Assembly (NCBI RefSeq): GCF_010994095.1
Contig: NZ_WJYO01000001.1
Location: 744,001 to 808,000, forward strand
Reading direction: 5' to 3'
DNA length: 64,000 nucleotides
Source: Mumia xiangluensis
GTDB lineage: Bacteria; Actinomycetota; Actinomycetes; Propionibacteriales; Nocardioidaceae
The translations under genes and the position numbers were made by a program. Positions 1-7,865 of the stretch are shown piece after piece (within the stretch, counting starts at the first letter, position 1; the number at the start of each line of letters is the position of its first letter). Under the pieces are notes generated by a model. The model saw only the letters and a program-made list of their open reading frames with translations. It was not told the DNA's origin and ran no database searches.

Positions 1-2
1 CG

Positions 3-395
3 TCGTCGGCGCTCCTGGTCGCGGCAACCGTCGTGCTCGCGCTCGTCGGCGGGGCAACCGCTCGCGCGCGCGATCTCGCCGTCGTACGGGCCCTCGGCCT
101 GCCCTCGCGTCTCGCCCGCCGGCTTCCGGTCTGGGAGGTCGCCCTCCTCGTCGTCACCGCTGGGGTGCTCGGTGCCGTCGTGGGTCTGGTGCTCCCGTAC
201 GCGGTCTTCGATGCCGTCGACCTCACCCCGTTCACCGGCGGGGAAGAGCAGCCGGCGACGGTGCTCCCGCTCGGATGGACGCTCGCGGTCGCGGCGGGTG
301 TCGCGGTCGTCTCGATCGTCGGGGCGCTGCTCGCGGCCGGCGGAGCGGCTCGACGTGACCTCACGACAGTGCTCAGGATGATGGAGAGTGAGTGA
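3..395 (+). CDS. FtsX-type ABC transporter permease, C-terminal fragment
   Basis: Partial gene: the frame is open from the left edge of the window, so only the last 130 residues are visible. They show two hydrophobic segments separated by a polar stretch with the ARDLAVVRALG motif, followed by a third helix and a short basic tail, the usual end of MacB/FtsX (FtsX C-terminal domain) permeases. The stop codon overlaps the GTG start of the next gene, an ATPase, by 8 bp, and a second ATPase follows, so this is the membrane part of a lipid, peptide or drug exporter of the LolCDE/MacB class. Substrate unknown. Confidence 0.75.
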   Translation, partial: SSALLVAATVVLALVGGATARARDLAVVRALGLPSRLARRLPVWEVALLVVTAGVLGAVVGLVLPYAVFDAVDLTPFTGGEEQPATVLPLGWTLAVAAGVAVVSIVGALLAAGGAARRDLTTVLRMMESE

Positions 396-1302
396 CGTGA
401 ACGAACCCGATCCCGACGGTGCGATCGTCTGCTCCGACCTCGTGCGCGTGTTCAGCACCCGTGGCATCGAGGTCCAGGCGCTCCAGGGGCTGAGCCTCCG
501 GGTCGACTCGGGCTCGGTGGTCGCGCTCGTCGGTGCCTCCGGATCTGGCAAGTCGACTCTTCTGGGCATCCTGTCGGGCCTCGACGTCCCCACCGCCGGT
601 CGTGCAGTCGTCGCGGGTCACGACCTGCTGGCGATGGGCCGGCGCGAGCGTGTCGAGTTCCGCCGGCACAGTGTCGGGTTCATCTGGCAGCAGACCGCCC
701 GAAACCTCTTGCCCTACCTCACCGCGGGCGAGAACGTCGCGATGATCGCCGGGGTCGGGCACCAGCGCGGCCGGCGACGTACGGCGGTCGTCGATGAGCT
801 GCTCGAGCTTCTCGATGTGGGTGACTGCCGTGACCGGCGACCGCGTGAGCTCTCCGGCGGTCAGCAGCAACGGGTGGCGATCGCTGTCGCGATGGCGAAC
901 TCCCCGCGGGTCCTGCTCGCCGACGAGCCCACGGGCGAGCTCGACGAGGCGGCGAGCGCCGAGGTGCTCGCCGCGATGAACCACGTCAACCGCGAACGCG
1001 CGACCACTGTGCTGGTCGTCACCCACGACGCGACGGTCAGCGACCACGTCAGCCGTACGGTCCAGATCCGTGACGGCCGTACGTCGACCGAGGTGCTGCG
1101 CCGCGCAGCGGTCGACGAGCACGGCGCCGACACCGTGGTCGCCGAGGAGTACGCCGTGCTCGACCGCGTCGGCCGCCTCCAGCTCCCCGACGAGTTCACG
1201 CGGGCGCTCGACCTGCGCGACCGCGTACGCCTGGCCCTGGAGAGCGACCACGTCGGGGTGTGGCCCGGCCATCGTGAGCACGACGACGGGGAGGTGCGAT
1301 GA
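388..1302 (+). CDS. ABC transporter ATP-binding protein (MacB/LolD type), first of a pair
   Basis: 304 residues, GTG start overlapping the permease stop. Walker A GASGSGKST is at about residues 49-57, the signature is LSGGQQQRVAIA, Walker B is VLLADEPTGELDE, and the H-loop is VVTHD. The QQQ in the signature and the LADEPTGELD Walker B are typical of FtsE/LolD/MacB ATPases. About 60 residues beyond the usual domain end form a charged C-terminal extension. It overlaps the following ATPase by an ATGA. Two ATPases with one permease suggest a heterodimeric nucleotide-binding pair. Function as the energising subunit is secure; the transported molecule is not known. Confidence 0.85.
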   Translation: MSDVNEPDPDGAIVCSDLVRVFSTRGIEVQALQGLSLRVDSGSVVALVGASGSGKSTLLGILSGLDVPTAGRAVVAGHDLLAMGRRERVEFRRHSVGFIWQQTARNLLPYLTAGENVAMIAGVGHQRGRRRTAVVDELLELLDVGDCRDRRPRELSGGQQQRVAIAVAMANSPRVLLADEPTGELDEAASAEVLAAMNHVNRERATTVLVVTHDATVSDHVSRTVQIRDGRTSTEVLRRAAVDEHGADTVVAEEYAVLDRVGRLQLPDEFTRALDLRDRVRLALESDHVGVWPGHREHDDGEVR

Positions 1303-2003
1303 GCGGCGCGGGAGCGGCGGTCGAGTCGTACGCGGCTGGCAGGGTGTTCCGTACGCCGGCGGGCGACGTCCGTGGCTGTCACGACGTGACGCTCCAGGCG
1401 CACCCCGGCGAGCTGGTGGTCGTCCGCGGCCCGTCAGGATCGGGCAAGACGACGCTGCTCAACCTGCTCGGCGGCCTCGATCGGCCGTCGTCGGGGCGGG
1501 TCCTGCTCGCCGGTGTCGACACCAGCGAGGCCTCGGAGGCAGAGCTGCTCGCGCTGCGCCGCGAGACGGTCGGCTTCGTGTTCCAGTCGTTCGGTCTGCT
1601 GCCGGTGCTGACGGCGGCGGAGAACGTCGAGGTCCCGCTGAGGATCCGCCGGACGCCGGCCGACGAGCGGGTCCGTCGGGTGGCGGACGCGTTGTCGGCC
1701 GTCGGGCTGGCCGACCACCGCGACCAGCGCCCGGACGAGCTGTCCGGCGGCCAGCAGCAGCGGGTGGCGATCGCCCGCGCCCTGGTCGCTGAGCCCTCCC
1801 TGCTCGTCGCGGACGAGCCGACCGGCCAGCTGGACAGCCGTACGGCCGCGTCCGTGATGGATCTCGTCGTCGACATCGTCCACCGCCAGGGCATCGCAGC
1901 CGTCGTCGCGACGCACGACCCGCTGCTCGTCGAGCGGGCCGACCGGGTGCTCACGCTGCACGACGGCGTCGTGCTCGACGACCCCGCCGCTGTCGGGGGC
2001 TGA
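1299..2003 (+). CDS. ABC transporter ATP-binding protein (MacB/LolD type), second of a pair
   Basis: 234 residues, the standard length for this family. Walker A is GPSGSGKTT, signature LSGGQQQRVAIARAL, Walker B LLVADEPTGQLD, H-loop VATHD. The ATG overlaps the preceding stop in ATGA, showing translational coupling with the first ATPase, and a strong hairpin terminator lies 15 bp after the stop. It is closer to canonical LolD/MacB ATPases than its partner because it lacks the long C-terminal tail. Probably works with the first ATPase and the upstream FtsX-type permease. Confidence 0.86.
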   Translation: MSGAGAAVESYAAGRVFRTPAGDVRGCHDVTLQAHPGELVVVRGPSGSGKTTLLNLLGGLDRPSSGRVLLAGVDTSEASEAELLALRRETVGFVFQSFGLLPVLTAAENVEVPLRIRRTPADERVRRVADALSAVGLADHRDQRPDELSGGQQQRVAIARALVAEPSLLVADEPTGQLDSRTAASVMDLVVDIVHRQGIAAVVATHDPLLVERADRVLTLHDGVVLDDPAAVGG

Positions 2004-2017
2004 CCCGGGAGAACGAC

Positions 2018-2050
2018 GAAGCCGCGACCGGGCGGACCGGTCGCGGCTTC
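2018..2050. terminator. Strong bidirectional hairpin between the ABC operon and tRNA-Ser
   Basis: A perfect 14-bp inverted repeat (GAAGCCGCGACCGG / CCGGTCGCGGCTTC) with a 5-base loop. It follows the ABC operon on the plus strand and the 3' end of the convergent tRNA-Ser on the minus strand, so it can end transcription from both sides. There is no clear U-tract, as is common in high-GC actinobacteria. Confidence 0.8.
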
Positions 2051-2053
2051 GGG

Positions 2054-2143
2054 TGGCGGAGGTGGCGGGATTTGAACCCGCGAGAGGTTTCAACCTCAAC
2101 CCGCTTAGCAGGCGGGCGCACTAGGCCACTATGCGACACCTCC
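2054..2143 (-). tRNA. tRNA-Ser (anticodon GCT), CCA encoded
   Basis: Read on the minus strand it begins GGAGGTG and its 3' acceptor arm is CACCTCC, a perfect 7-bp acceptor stem, followed by discriminator G and an encoded CCA (2056-2054). The anticodon stem CCCGC/GCGGG encloses a loop with GCT, which reads AGC/AGU serine codons. The T arm has GGTTCAAATCC and there is a long variable arm (class II), as expected for serine. A second serine tRNA lies 0.7 kb away and seryl-tRNA synthetase is 8 kb away. Confidence 0.95.
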
Positions 2144-2168
2144 AGGCGTGCCGCTCAAGGCTACAAGG

Positions 2169-2197
2169 TGGCCCCGTCCCGGAGCGAACCGGGGCCA
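2169..2197 (-). terminator. Hairpin downstream of the PH-like membrane protein gene
   Basis: Inverted repeat TGGCCCCG / CGGGGCCA with a 13-base loop. It lies about 160 bp after the stop of the minus-strand gene at 2355-2834 and just before the 5' end of tRNA-Ser(GCT). It most likely ends the upstream gene's transcript. Confidence 0.55.
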
Positions 2198-2354
2198 TGA
2201 TCCCGCCTCCGTCGGTCGGCCGCAGACTGCCGCGGCTTCGACGGTCGACGGGGCGCCACTTTGGAGGAGCGAGCGACGGGTGCATGGATCGCTCGGTGCT
2301 CGGATCCTGCGCTCGGTAGCGTGTCGCGCCGCCGGCGCCGTGCGCGGGCCGGCG

Positions 2355-2834
2355 TCAGGTCTGTGGCGGGAGCTCGCGATACCCGTGGGCCGCGTCGAGC
2401 CGTCCGCGGATCTCCCGCTGCAGGTTGAGCCCATCCGGGCCGAACAGGCCCAGCGGCAGCTCGGTCGTACGCCCCTGGTGGAGGCCGATGACCAGGATCG
2501 GGCTGCCGTCGGCCGCAGGCTTGTCGTCGACGCGCTCGACCTGCGACCACATCGCGTGCCGCACACCGGTGCCGCGGACGCGGTGGACCTGGTAGCCGGT
2601 CGTCGTCAGCGAGAGCAGCCGCGGGGGCCAGCGGAGCGCGATCAGCGACGCGAGCACCAGCAGCGCGACGAGCACGGCGACGCCGACACCCCAACCCGAG
2701 GCGTCACCGCCGATCGAGATCAGCACTGCGGCAAGCACAGCGCCGAAGGCGGCCACCATCATGCGGACGCCGAAGAGCCTCAGCGCCAGGATCAGCGTGA
2801 GGCGGTACGTGGTGGGTCTCATCGTGTCAGTCAT
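2355..2834 (-). CDS. Small membrane protein with C-terminal PH-like region
   Basis: 159 residues. The frame stays open upstream but that part is the translated tRNA-Ser; the first sensible ATG is at 2834 (MTDTMRPTTYRL), only 5 nt past the tRNA end. Two hydrophobic segments lie around residues 15-55, followed by a soluble half with alternating beta-type strands (TTTGYQVHRVRG, ILVIGLHQGRTTELPLG) resembling bacterial PH-like domains found after two transmembrane helices. Family assignment is by pattern only. Its transcript must start in or before the tRNA gene, so expression is probably linked to tRNA-Ser(TGA). Confidence 0.65.
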   Translation of the reverse strand: MTDTMRPTTYRLTLILALRLFGVRMMVAAFGAVLAAVLISIGGDASGWGVGVAVLVALLVLASLIALRWPPRLLSLTTTGYQVHRVRGTGVRHAMWSQVERVDDKPAADGSPILVIGLHQGRTTELPLGLFGPDGLNLQREIRGRLDAAHGYRELPPQT

Positions 2835-2838
2835 GGAG

Positions 2839-2927
2839 CAGAGGGGGCGGGATTCGAACCCGCGGCTGACACTTCTGCCAGCGACCGCTTTCAAGGCGGT
2901 TCCGATCGGCCACTCCGGCACCCCTCC
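2839..2927 (-). tRNA. tRNA-Ser (anticodon TGA)
   Basis: Minus strand: 5' GGAGGGG, D-arm GCCGGAGTGGCCGATCGGA, anticodon stem ACCGC/GCGGT with TGA in the loop, long variable arm, T-arm GCGGGTTCGAATCCCGC, acceptor 3' CCCCTCT and discriminator G at 2839. The first acceptor pair is G-U. Unlike the other tRNA-Ser here, the next bases are CTC, so CCA must be added enzymatically. It reads UCA/UCG-type serine codons. A protein gene starts 5 nt downstream. Confidence 0.93.
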
Positions 2928-3026
2928 TGGAGCCGTGCGGACACGGCGCCGAGTCCGATTGTCGCACCCACGCCGTACGGCTCTCCCGCGCGGTGGGCGT
3001 GGGCGCGGCCGAGGCCGACCCGACGG

Positions 3027-4097
3027 CTACTTGAGGGCGGCGAAGCGCGGCGGCTCGGGACGGACGTACGTGTCCCCGTCGCGCCGCGCTGCTCGTCGCC
3101 CGGAGCGTGACGTCGAGCCCGGGTCCAGTGCACGCACCACGAGTCCGAGCCCGAGCCCGAGGATCGCGGAGTAGAGCGTCGACAGTGCGACGTACAGGGT
3201 GTCGGCGTTCGGAGAGCCCAGCGCGGACGCCATCACCGCGGTGCCGACGACGCCGAAGGCGCACATCCACCAGCCCTGGCGACGGTTCGAGCGCGTGCTG
3301 ATGCCCCACACGAGGGCGGGGAACCCGATCAGGACCTCGGTCGGTCGCGGCACGCCGCCGATCGTGTCGCGCAGCCAGACGACCGCTTCGTCGATCGCGT
3401 CGACGACCCCCGCCGACCCGTACGACCGCACGATGGTGCCGTAGACGAGAAGCACGACCACGACGAGCGCGCCGCCGATGATCAGGCCAACGCCGCGCCG
3501 CCCGAGTCCGTGCAGGCCGGCGCCGAGGCTCCAGACGATGCCGAAGGCCGTCACGAGGGCTGCGCCCAGGACGATCAGGTAGAAGCGCTGGTAGACGAGC
3601 GGGGCGTTCCAGGCAGCCACGCCGACGGCCGCGCTGGTGGCGACGACGAGCGCGATCACGTACTCGCGGATCACGCCCGAGACCTTCTCCGACGGCCTCG
3701 TCAGCAGCACCGCGAGCACAGCACCGAACGTCGCGGTGATGACCGAGGCTCCCGCCATCGCCCACGCTCGGTCGGTGAGCAGCGCGATCGCCGCAAGGAT
3801 GGCGACCAGGGTGGCCCACAGCGTGCTGCGTCCGCCGCTGCGCCGTGCGACGCCCGCGGTGAACACCACGGCAAGCACCGCGGCGCCGTAGCGCGCGTAC
3901 ACGTCCGGGAACCCGACCGCGACCACCGACGTGAGTGCGACCGCGAACCCGCCGAGCCACGCGAGGAACAGTCCGCTGACGCCGGCCGCCCGGAGTGCCT
4001 TCATGCTGAAGCGCGGCTCGCGCACGGGCGGGATGTAGCTCACGGTGTCGTTGGCCCGACGACGGGGCGCGGCGCGACGGCCTCCGCCGGTGCTCAC
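3027..4097 (-). CDS. Polytopic membrane protein of unknown function
   Basis: 356 residues with roughly ten hydrophobic helices and a basic C-terminal tail ending near PPRFAALK. The start chosen is the GTG at 4097 (VSTGGGRRAAPRRR), which overlaps the stop of the upstream carbon-nitrogen hydrolase gene in GTGA; the longer frame upstream is low-complexity arginine-rich sequence from the hydrolase gene in another frame. No transport or enzymatic motif could be recognised. Coupling to the hydrolase suggests they are made together. An uncharacterised actinobacterial membrane protein is the safest description. Confidence 0.7.
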   Translation of the reverse strand: MSTGGGRRAAPRRRANDTVSYIPPVREPRFSMKALRAAGVSGLFLAWLGGFAVALTSVVAVGFPDVYARYGAAVLAVVFTAGVARRSGGRSTLWATLVAILAAIALLTDRAWAMAGASVITATFGAVLAVLLTRPSEKVSGVIREYVIALVVATSAAVGVAAWNAPLVYQRFYLIVLGAALVTAFGIVWSLGAGLHGLGRRGVGLIIGGALVVVVLLVYGTIVRSYGSAGVVDAIDEAVVWLRDTIGGVPRPTEVLIGFPALVWGISTRSNRRQGWWMCAFGVVGTAVMASALGSPNADTLYVALSTLYSAILGLGLGLVVRALDPGSTSRSGRRAARRDGDTYVRPEPPRFAALK

Positions 4098-4921
4098 GAG
4101 TCGGCTCCCTCGGTCGGGTCGGCGCCGGGGACGCCGATGCGGCGGTTCGCCAGGGACGGGTTGGTCGATCGGGCGCGAGCGAGTCGCTCGGCGGACAGCG
4201 TCGCACGGACGACCGCAGGCTCCTCGCCCGCGGCCGCGACCACGACACCGAGCGGGTCGATCGCCATGCTGTGACCGACGTACGGGCTGCCCTGCCCGGC
4301 GGCGACGACGTGGACGGTGTTCTCGATGGCGCGCGCACGCAGCAGCGTCGTCCAGTGGTCCTCCTTGAGAGGCCCGCGCATCCACGCCGCAGGGACGCAG
4401 AGGACGTCGGCTCCGGCGTCGACGAGCATGCGCGCCAGCTCGGGGAACCGCAGGTCGTAGCAGGTCATCAGACCGACACGCCGTCCTGCGACGTCGATCA
4501 CGACGGGGGCGATGTCACCGGCGGCCAGCCGCTCGGACTCGGCGTAGCCGAACGAGTCGTACAGGTGGATCTTGCGGTACGTCGCGGTCAGCGTGCCGTC
4601 CGGCGCGAACGCGAGCAGCACGTTGTACGGGAGGCCGGGCTCGCCCGCAGCGTCGGCGCCGGGCTCGAACGCGCCGGCGACCACGTGCGCGCCGAGGCGC
4701 TCGGCGTGGCTCGCGATCAGCGTCGCGAACGGTCCGTCGAGCGGCTCCGCGGCGTCGCGCAGGTCGTCCGTGGGGTCGCCGAACCCGTGCATCGTCGCCT
4801 CCGGGAGCACGACGAGGTCGAGTCCGTCGTGCGGACCGAGTGTGCTGAGGACGTCGTCGACCAACGTGCGGTTCGTGGCGGCGTCGGTCGTCGCGCTCAG
4901 CTGGACGAGGGCGACCTGCAT
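4094..4921 (-). CDS. Carbon-nitrogen hydrolase (nitrilase superfamily)
   Basis: 275 residues, the usual size for Nit2/omega-amidase-like branches. The catalytic triad is visible: Glu41 in VVLPEAT, Lys117 in YRKIHLYD, Cys154 in MTCYDLRFPEL. Such enzymes hydrolyse small amides such as alpha-ketoglutaramate or deaminated glutathione; the exact substrate cannot be read here. The start at 4921 has a purine-rich GGAGGA almost touching the ATG, an unusually short spacing, so a leaderless mRNA or a slightly different start is possible. Divergent from the MobA-like gene with a 46-bp shared upstream region. Confidence 0.88.
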   Translation of the reverse strand: MQVALVQLSATTDAATNRTLVDDVLSTLGPHDGLDLVVLPEATMHGFGDPTDDLRDAAEPLDGPFATLIASHAERLGAHVVAGAFEPGADAAGEPGLPYNVLLAFAPDGTLTATYRKIHLYDSFGYAESERLAAGDIAPVVIDVAGRRVGLMTCYDLRFPELARMLVDAGADVLCVPAAWMRGPLKEDHWTTLLRARAIENTVHVVAAGQGSPYVGHSMAIDPLGVVVAAAGEEPAVVRATLSAERLARARSTNPSLANRRIGVPGADPTEGADS

Positions 4922-4967
4922 TCCTCCATCTTTGCAGTCGTCCCCCAGACTCCGGCAGGGTGAGGTC

Positions 4968-5564
4968 GTGAATGATGTCTCCGCCCCGCCCGAGTCGCGA
5001 CCCGGGCCACCGCCGTACGACGCGGTGGTGCTGGCCGGTGGAGCCGCTCGGCGCTTCGGCGCGGACAAGCTCGCGACGCTCGTCGACGGGGTCCCGATGC
5101 TCGACCGGGTCCTCGCGTCGGTCGCTGGTGCGCAGCGGCGTGTCGTCGTCGGGCCGGAGCGTGAGACCGCCGCCGAGGTCGTCTGGACGCGTGAGGACCC
5201 GCCTGGCTCCGGGCCCGCCAACGCGGTCGTCGCCGGACTGCGCGCCTGCGCGGCGCCGTACGCCGTGCTGCTCGCCGGTGACCTCCCGTACGTCGACGCG
5301 GCGACCGTCGCCCGCCTGCTCGAGGCGCTCGTGGCAGATCCGACGGCCGACGGCGTGATGCTCGTGGACGACGACGGGCGCGACCAGCACCTGTGCAGCG
5401 CGTGGCGCCGGGCCGCCCTCGAGCGCGCCGTGGCGGCCCGCCCCGACTGGGGCGGCGCGGCCGTACGGCGCCTCATCGCGCCGCTGTCCACCACGACGCT
5501 GGCCGCGCAGGGGCGCGAGGCACGCGACATCGACCGCCCCGAGGATCTAACGTCGTCTTCATGA
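4968..5564 (+). CDS. mobA: MobA-like molybdenum cofactor guanylyltransferase
   Basis: 198 residues from a GTG start. The N-terminus carries the nucleotidyltransferase loop LAGGAARRFGADKL (family pattern LAGGxSxRMGxDK), and AGDLPYVD is the acidic metal-binding motif expected in MobA. MobA adds GMP to molybdopterin to make the bis-MGD cofactor. The stop overlaps the next gene (ATGA), which encodes a DUF6457 protein often fused to or next to such transferases. No molybdoenzyme is present in the window. Confidence 0.82.
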   Translation: MNDVSAPPESRPGPPPYDAVVLAGGAARRFGADKLATLVDGVPMLDRVLASVAGAQRRVVVGPERETAAEVVWTREDPPGSGPANAVVAGLRACAAPYAVLLAGDLPYVDAATVARLLEALVADPTADGVMLVDDDGRDQHLCSAWRRAALERAVAARPDWGGAAVRRLIAPLSTTTLAAQGREARDIDRPEDLTSSS

Positions 5565-5797
5565 GTCTTCAGGACTGGAGCGACACGGTCTGCTCCGAGC
5601 TCGGCATCGAGCCCGACTACGACCTCGACGCGATCCTCGAGACGGCTCGCGACGTGGCCCACGGCGTGCAGCGGCCGGCGGCGCCGCTGACTGCGTTCCT
5701 GGTCGGCTACGCGGCTGCGATGGCCGGCGGCAGTGCCGCCGACGTCGACCAGGCGCTGGACCAGGTCACCGCGCTCGCGGCGCGCTGGGAGGAGTGA
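5561..5797 (+). CDS. DUF6457 family small protein
   Basis: 78 residues, all helical in appearance, beginning MSLQDWSDTVCSELG with the characteristic ARDVAHGVQRPAAPLTAFL stretch. That pattern matches the small DUF6457 domain that accompanies molybdopterin-guanine dinucleotide biosynthesis proteins in actinobacteria. Coupled to the MobA-like gene by an ATGA overlap. Its biochemical role is not known; a helper of MobA is the contextual guess. Confidence 0.8.
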   Translation: MSLQDWSDTVCSELGIEPDYDLDAILETARDVAHGVQRPAAPLTAFLVGYAAAMAGGSAADVDQALDQVTALAARWEE

Positions 5798-5851
5798 GCA
5801 AGCGCCGTCGCCGGTCACCCGGGAGGGAAGGACCGCCGGTACGGTGACCTC

Positions 5852-6829
5852 ATGCGTGCCGTGGTCGTGACGGAGCCCGGAGGGCCCGAGGGTTTGGACG
5901 TGGTCGATCTCGAGGACCCGGTCGCGGGCCCCGGCGAGGTCGTCGTCGACGTGGTCGCGGCCGGGGTCAACCGTGCCGACGTCCTGCAGCGTCAGGGCAG
6001 CTATCCGCCTCCCCGTGGGGCGAGCGACGTGCTCGGCCTGGAGTGCTCGGGCATCATCGCGTCCGTCGGCGACGGCGTCACCCGCTGGAAGGTCGGCGAC
6101 CCGGTCGTGGCGCTGCTGTCCGGCGGCGGCTACGCCGAGAAGGTCCTGGTGCCGGCCGAGCAGATCGCGCCGCTGCCGGAGGGCCTCGACCCGGTGCTCG
6201 CGGGCGGCATCATGGAGGTCGCGGCGACCGTGTGGTCCAACGTCTTCATGACCGCCTCGCTGCAGCCCGGGGAGCGACTGCTGGTCCACGGCGGTGCCTC
6301 CGGCATCGGGACGATGGCGATCCAGCTCGCGAAGGCGAACGGCGCCTGGGTCGCCGTGACCGCGGGGTCCGACGACAAGATGCACGCCTGCCGCGAGCTC
6401 GGTGCCGACCTGGCGATCAACTACCGCGAGGCCGACTTCGTCGAGGTGCTGCGCGCTGCGACCGAGGGTGAGGGCGTCGACGTGATCCTCGACAACATGG
6501 GCGCCGCCTACCTGCCGCGCAATGTCGCCGCTCTCGCGTACGACGGTCGCCTCGTCGTCATCGGCATGCAGGGTGGCGTCAAGGGCGAGCTCAACCTCGG
6601 CGCCCTGCTCGCGAAACGCGGCAGCATCGGCGCGTACGGTCTCCGTGGCCGCCCGGTCGCTCAGAAGGGCGAGATCGTGGCCAGCCTCGTCGACAACGTG
6701 TGGCCGCTGTTCGCGGACGAGACCGTGCGGCCGGTGATCCACAAGGTCCTGCCGCTGGCCGACGTCCGCGACGCCCACCGGATCCTCGACGAGTCGAGCA
6801 ACGTCGGCAAGGTCGTGCTCACCCCGTGA
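5852..6829 (+). CDS. NAD(P)H-quinone oxidoreductase, zinc-independent MDR family (PIG3-like)
   Basis: 325 residues. The N-terminal GroES-like half contains NRADVLQRQGSYPPP, the hallmark of the PIG3/quinone oxidoreductase branch, and no zinc-binding cysteines. The Rossmann half has HGGASGIGTMAIQLAK for NADPH binding. Such enzymes reduce quinones with NADPH. The stop overlaps the GTG start of an aldose epimerase gene, so the two are co-translated. Confidence 0.9.
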   Translation: MRAVVVTEPGGPEGLDVVDLEDPVAGPGEVVVDVVAAGVNRADVLQRQGSYPPPRGASDVLGLECSGIIASVGDGVTRWKVGDPVVALLSGGGYAEKVLVPAEQIAPLPEGLDPVLAGGIMEVAATVWSNVFMTASLQPGERLLVHGGASGIGTMAIQLAKANGAWVAVTAGSDDKMHACRELGADLAINYREADFVEVLRAATEGEGVDVILDNMGAAYLPRNVAALAYDGRLVVIGMQGGVKGELNLGALLAKRGSIGAYGLRGRPVAQKGEIVASLVDNVWPLFADETVRPVIHKVLPLADVRDAHRILDESSNVGKVVLTP

Positions 6830-7692
6830 TCTCGCTCGCCAGCGGGTCGTGGACGGCCACGATCGACCCGTACGGCGCCGGTCTCGCGTCGCTGCGCCGC
6901 GACGGGCGCGACGTGGTGGTGCCGCGCGTCGCGGGTGACGGAGGATTCCCCTTCTACCGGGGGGCCGTGCTCGCGCCCTGGCCGAACCGGCTCGAGGACG
7001 GCGCGTACGACTTCGGCGGGCGCTCCCACCAGGTGCCGGTGAACGAGCCGGAGGGTGGCACGGCGCTGCACGGCCTCGTCGTCGAGCGCGCCTGGACGGT
7101 GGTTGACCAGCGCGGCGACGCCGTACGCCTGACGGTCGACGTGCCGCGGTCCGACGGGTACCCGTACGCCGTGCGGCTCGACCTCGCGTACCAGCTCGGC
7201 CCCGACGGCCTCGCTTCAGAGCTCGTCGCCACGAACGACGGCGCCGAGCCTGCGCCGTACGGGTGCGGCGTCCACCCCTATCTCGTCCTGGACGAGGGGG
7301 AGGCGACCGAGGTCGAGCTCGGGGCGGGCCGCTACCTGGAGTCCAGCCCCGACCGGAAGCTCCCGGTGGGCCTGCACGACGTCGACGGGTCGGCGTACGA
7401 CTTCCGCGTGCCCCGCCCGCTCGACGGGGCCGAGCTCGACACCCCGTACACGGACCTCGTCCGGAGCGACGACGGCGTCGTCACCGTACGCGTCGGGCGC
7501 ACCGTGCTGCGCGGCACTGAGGGCGTGCGGTGGATCCAGGTGTACACGCCGGTCGGGCGCGGATCCCTCGCGGTCGAGCCGTGCTCCAGCCCGGCGAACG
7601 CCTTCCGCACGGGCCAGGACCTCGTCGTCCTCGCGCCCGGCGAGCAGCACACGCTGGCGTGGACGCTCTCGCGACCCCCGCTGGTCGCGTAG
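6826..7692 (+). CDS. Aldose 1-epimerase family protein
   Basis: 288 residues from the GTG that overlaps the preceding stop (GTGA). Conserved histidines are in GGTALHGLV and GCGVHPYLVL, and the catalytic base glutamate is likely in SLAVEPCSSPANAF, as in GalM/YihR mutarotases, which interconvert alpha and beta anomers of hexoses. The last residues (RPPLVA-stop) are encoded by the first unit of a dispersed repeat array, so the natural C-terminus has been replaced or extended by repeat sequence. Confidence 0.87.
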   Translation: MISLASGSWTATIDPYGAGLASLRRDGRDVVVPRVAGDGGFPFYRGAVLAPWPNRLEDGAYDFGGRSHQVPVNEPEGGTALHGLVVERAWTVVDQRGDAVRLTVDVPRSDGYPYAVRLDLAYQLGPDGLASELVATNDGAEPAPYGCGVHPYLVLDEGEATEVELGAGRYLESSPDRKLPVGLHDVDGSAYDFRVPRPLDGAELDTPYTDLVRSDDGVVTVRVGRTVLRGTEGVRWIQVYTPVGRGSLAVEPCSSPANAFRTGQDLVVLAPGEQHTLAWTLSRPPLVA

Positions 7693-7849
7693 CGGCCCTC
7701 GCTGGTCGCGTATCCCCCCCTCGCTGGTCGCGTATCCCTCCTCGCTGGTCGAGTATCCCCTCCTCGCTGGTCGAGTAGCGGCGAGGAACGAGCCGCGTAT
7801 CCCCTCGCTGGTCGAGTAGCGGCGAGGAACGAGCCGCGTATCGAGACCT
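7676..7849 (+). repeat. Tandem copies of the dispersed GCTGGTCGAG...TCGAGACC repeat
   Basis: Six units start with CGCTGGTCG (near 7678, 7700, 7721, 7743, 7765 and 7806). The first four are short 20-22 bp versions ending GCGTAT or GAGTATCCC; the last two are full units of the form GGTCGAGTAGCGGCGAGGAACGAGCCGCGTAT, the last ending TCGAGACC. The array begins inside the aldose epimerase gene, whose stop it supplies, and ends 17 bp before the bpa start. Confidence 0.85.
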
Positions 7850-7865
7850 GACTACAGTGGGCCGC

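Noticed and set aside
373-1281. Long minus-strand open frame opposite the first ABC ATPase
   Set aside because: It is the shadow of a gene with clear Walker motifs and has no protein-like features; long antisense frames are normal at this GC content.
4922-6778. Upstream extension of the carbon-nitrogen hydrolase frame (about 620 extra residues)
   Set aside because: It runs antisense through mobA, DUF6457 and the quinone oxidoreductase genes; the nitrilase fold starts at MQVALVQLS.
7676-7849. CRISPR array
   Set aside because: Units vary in length, there are no unique spacers of constant size, the same units are scattered across the window and no cas gene is present.
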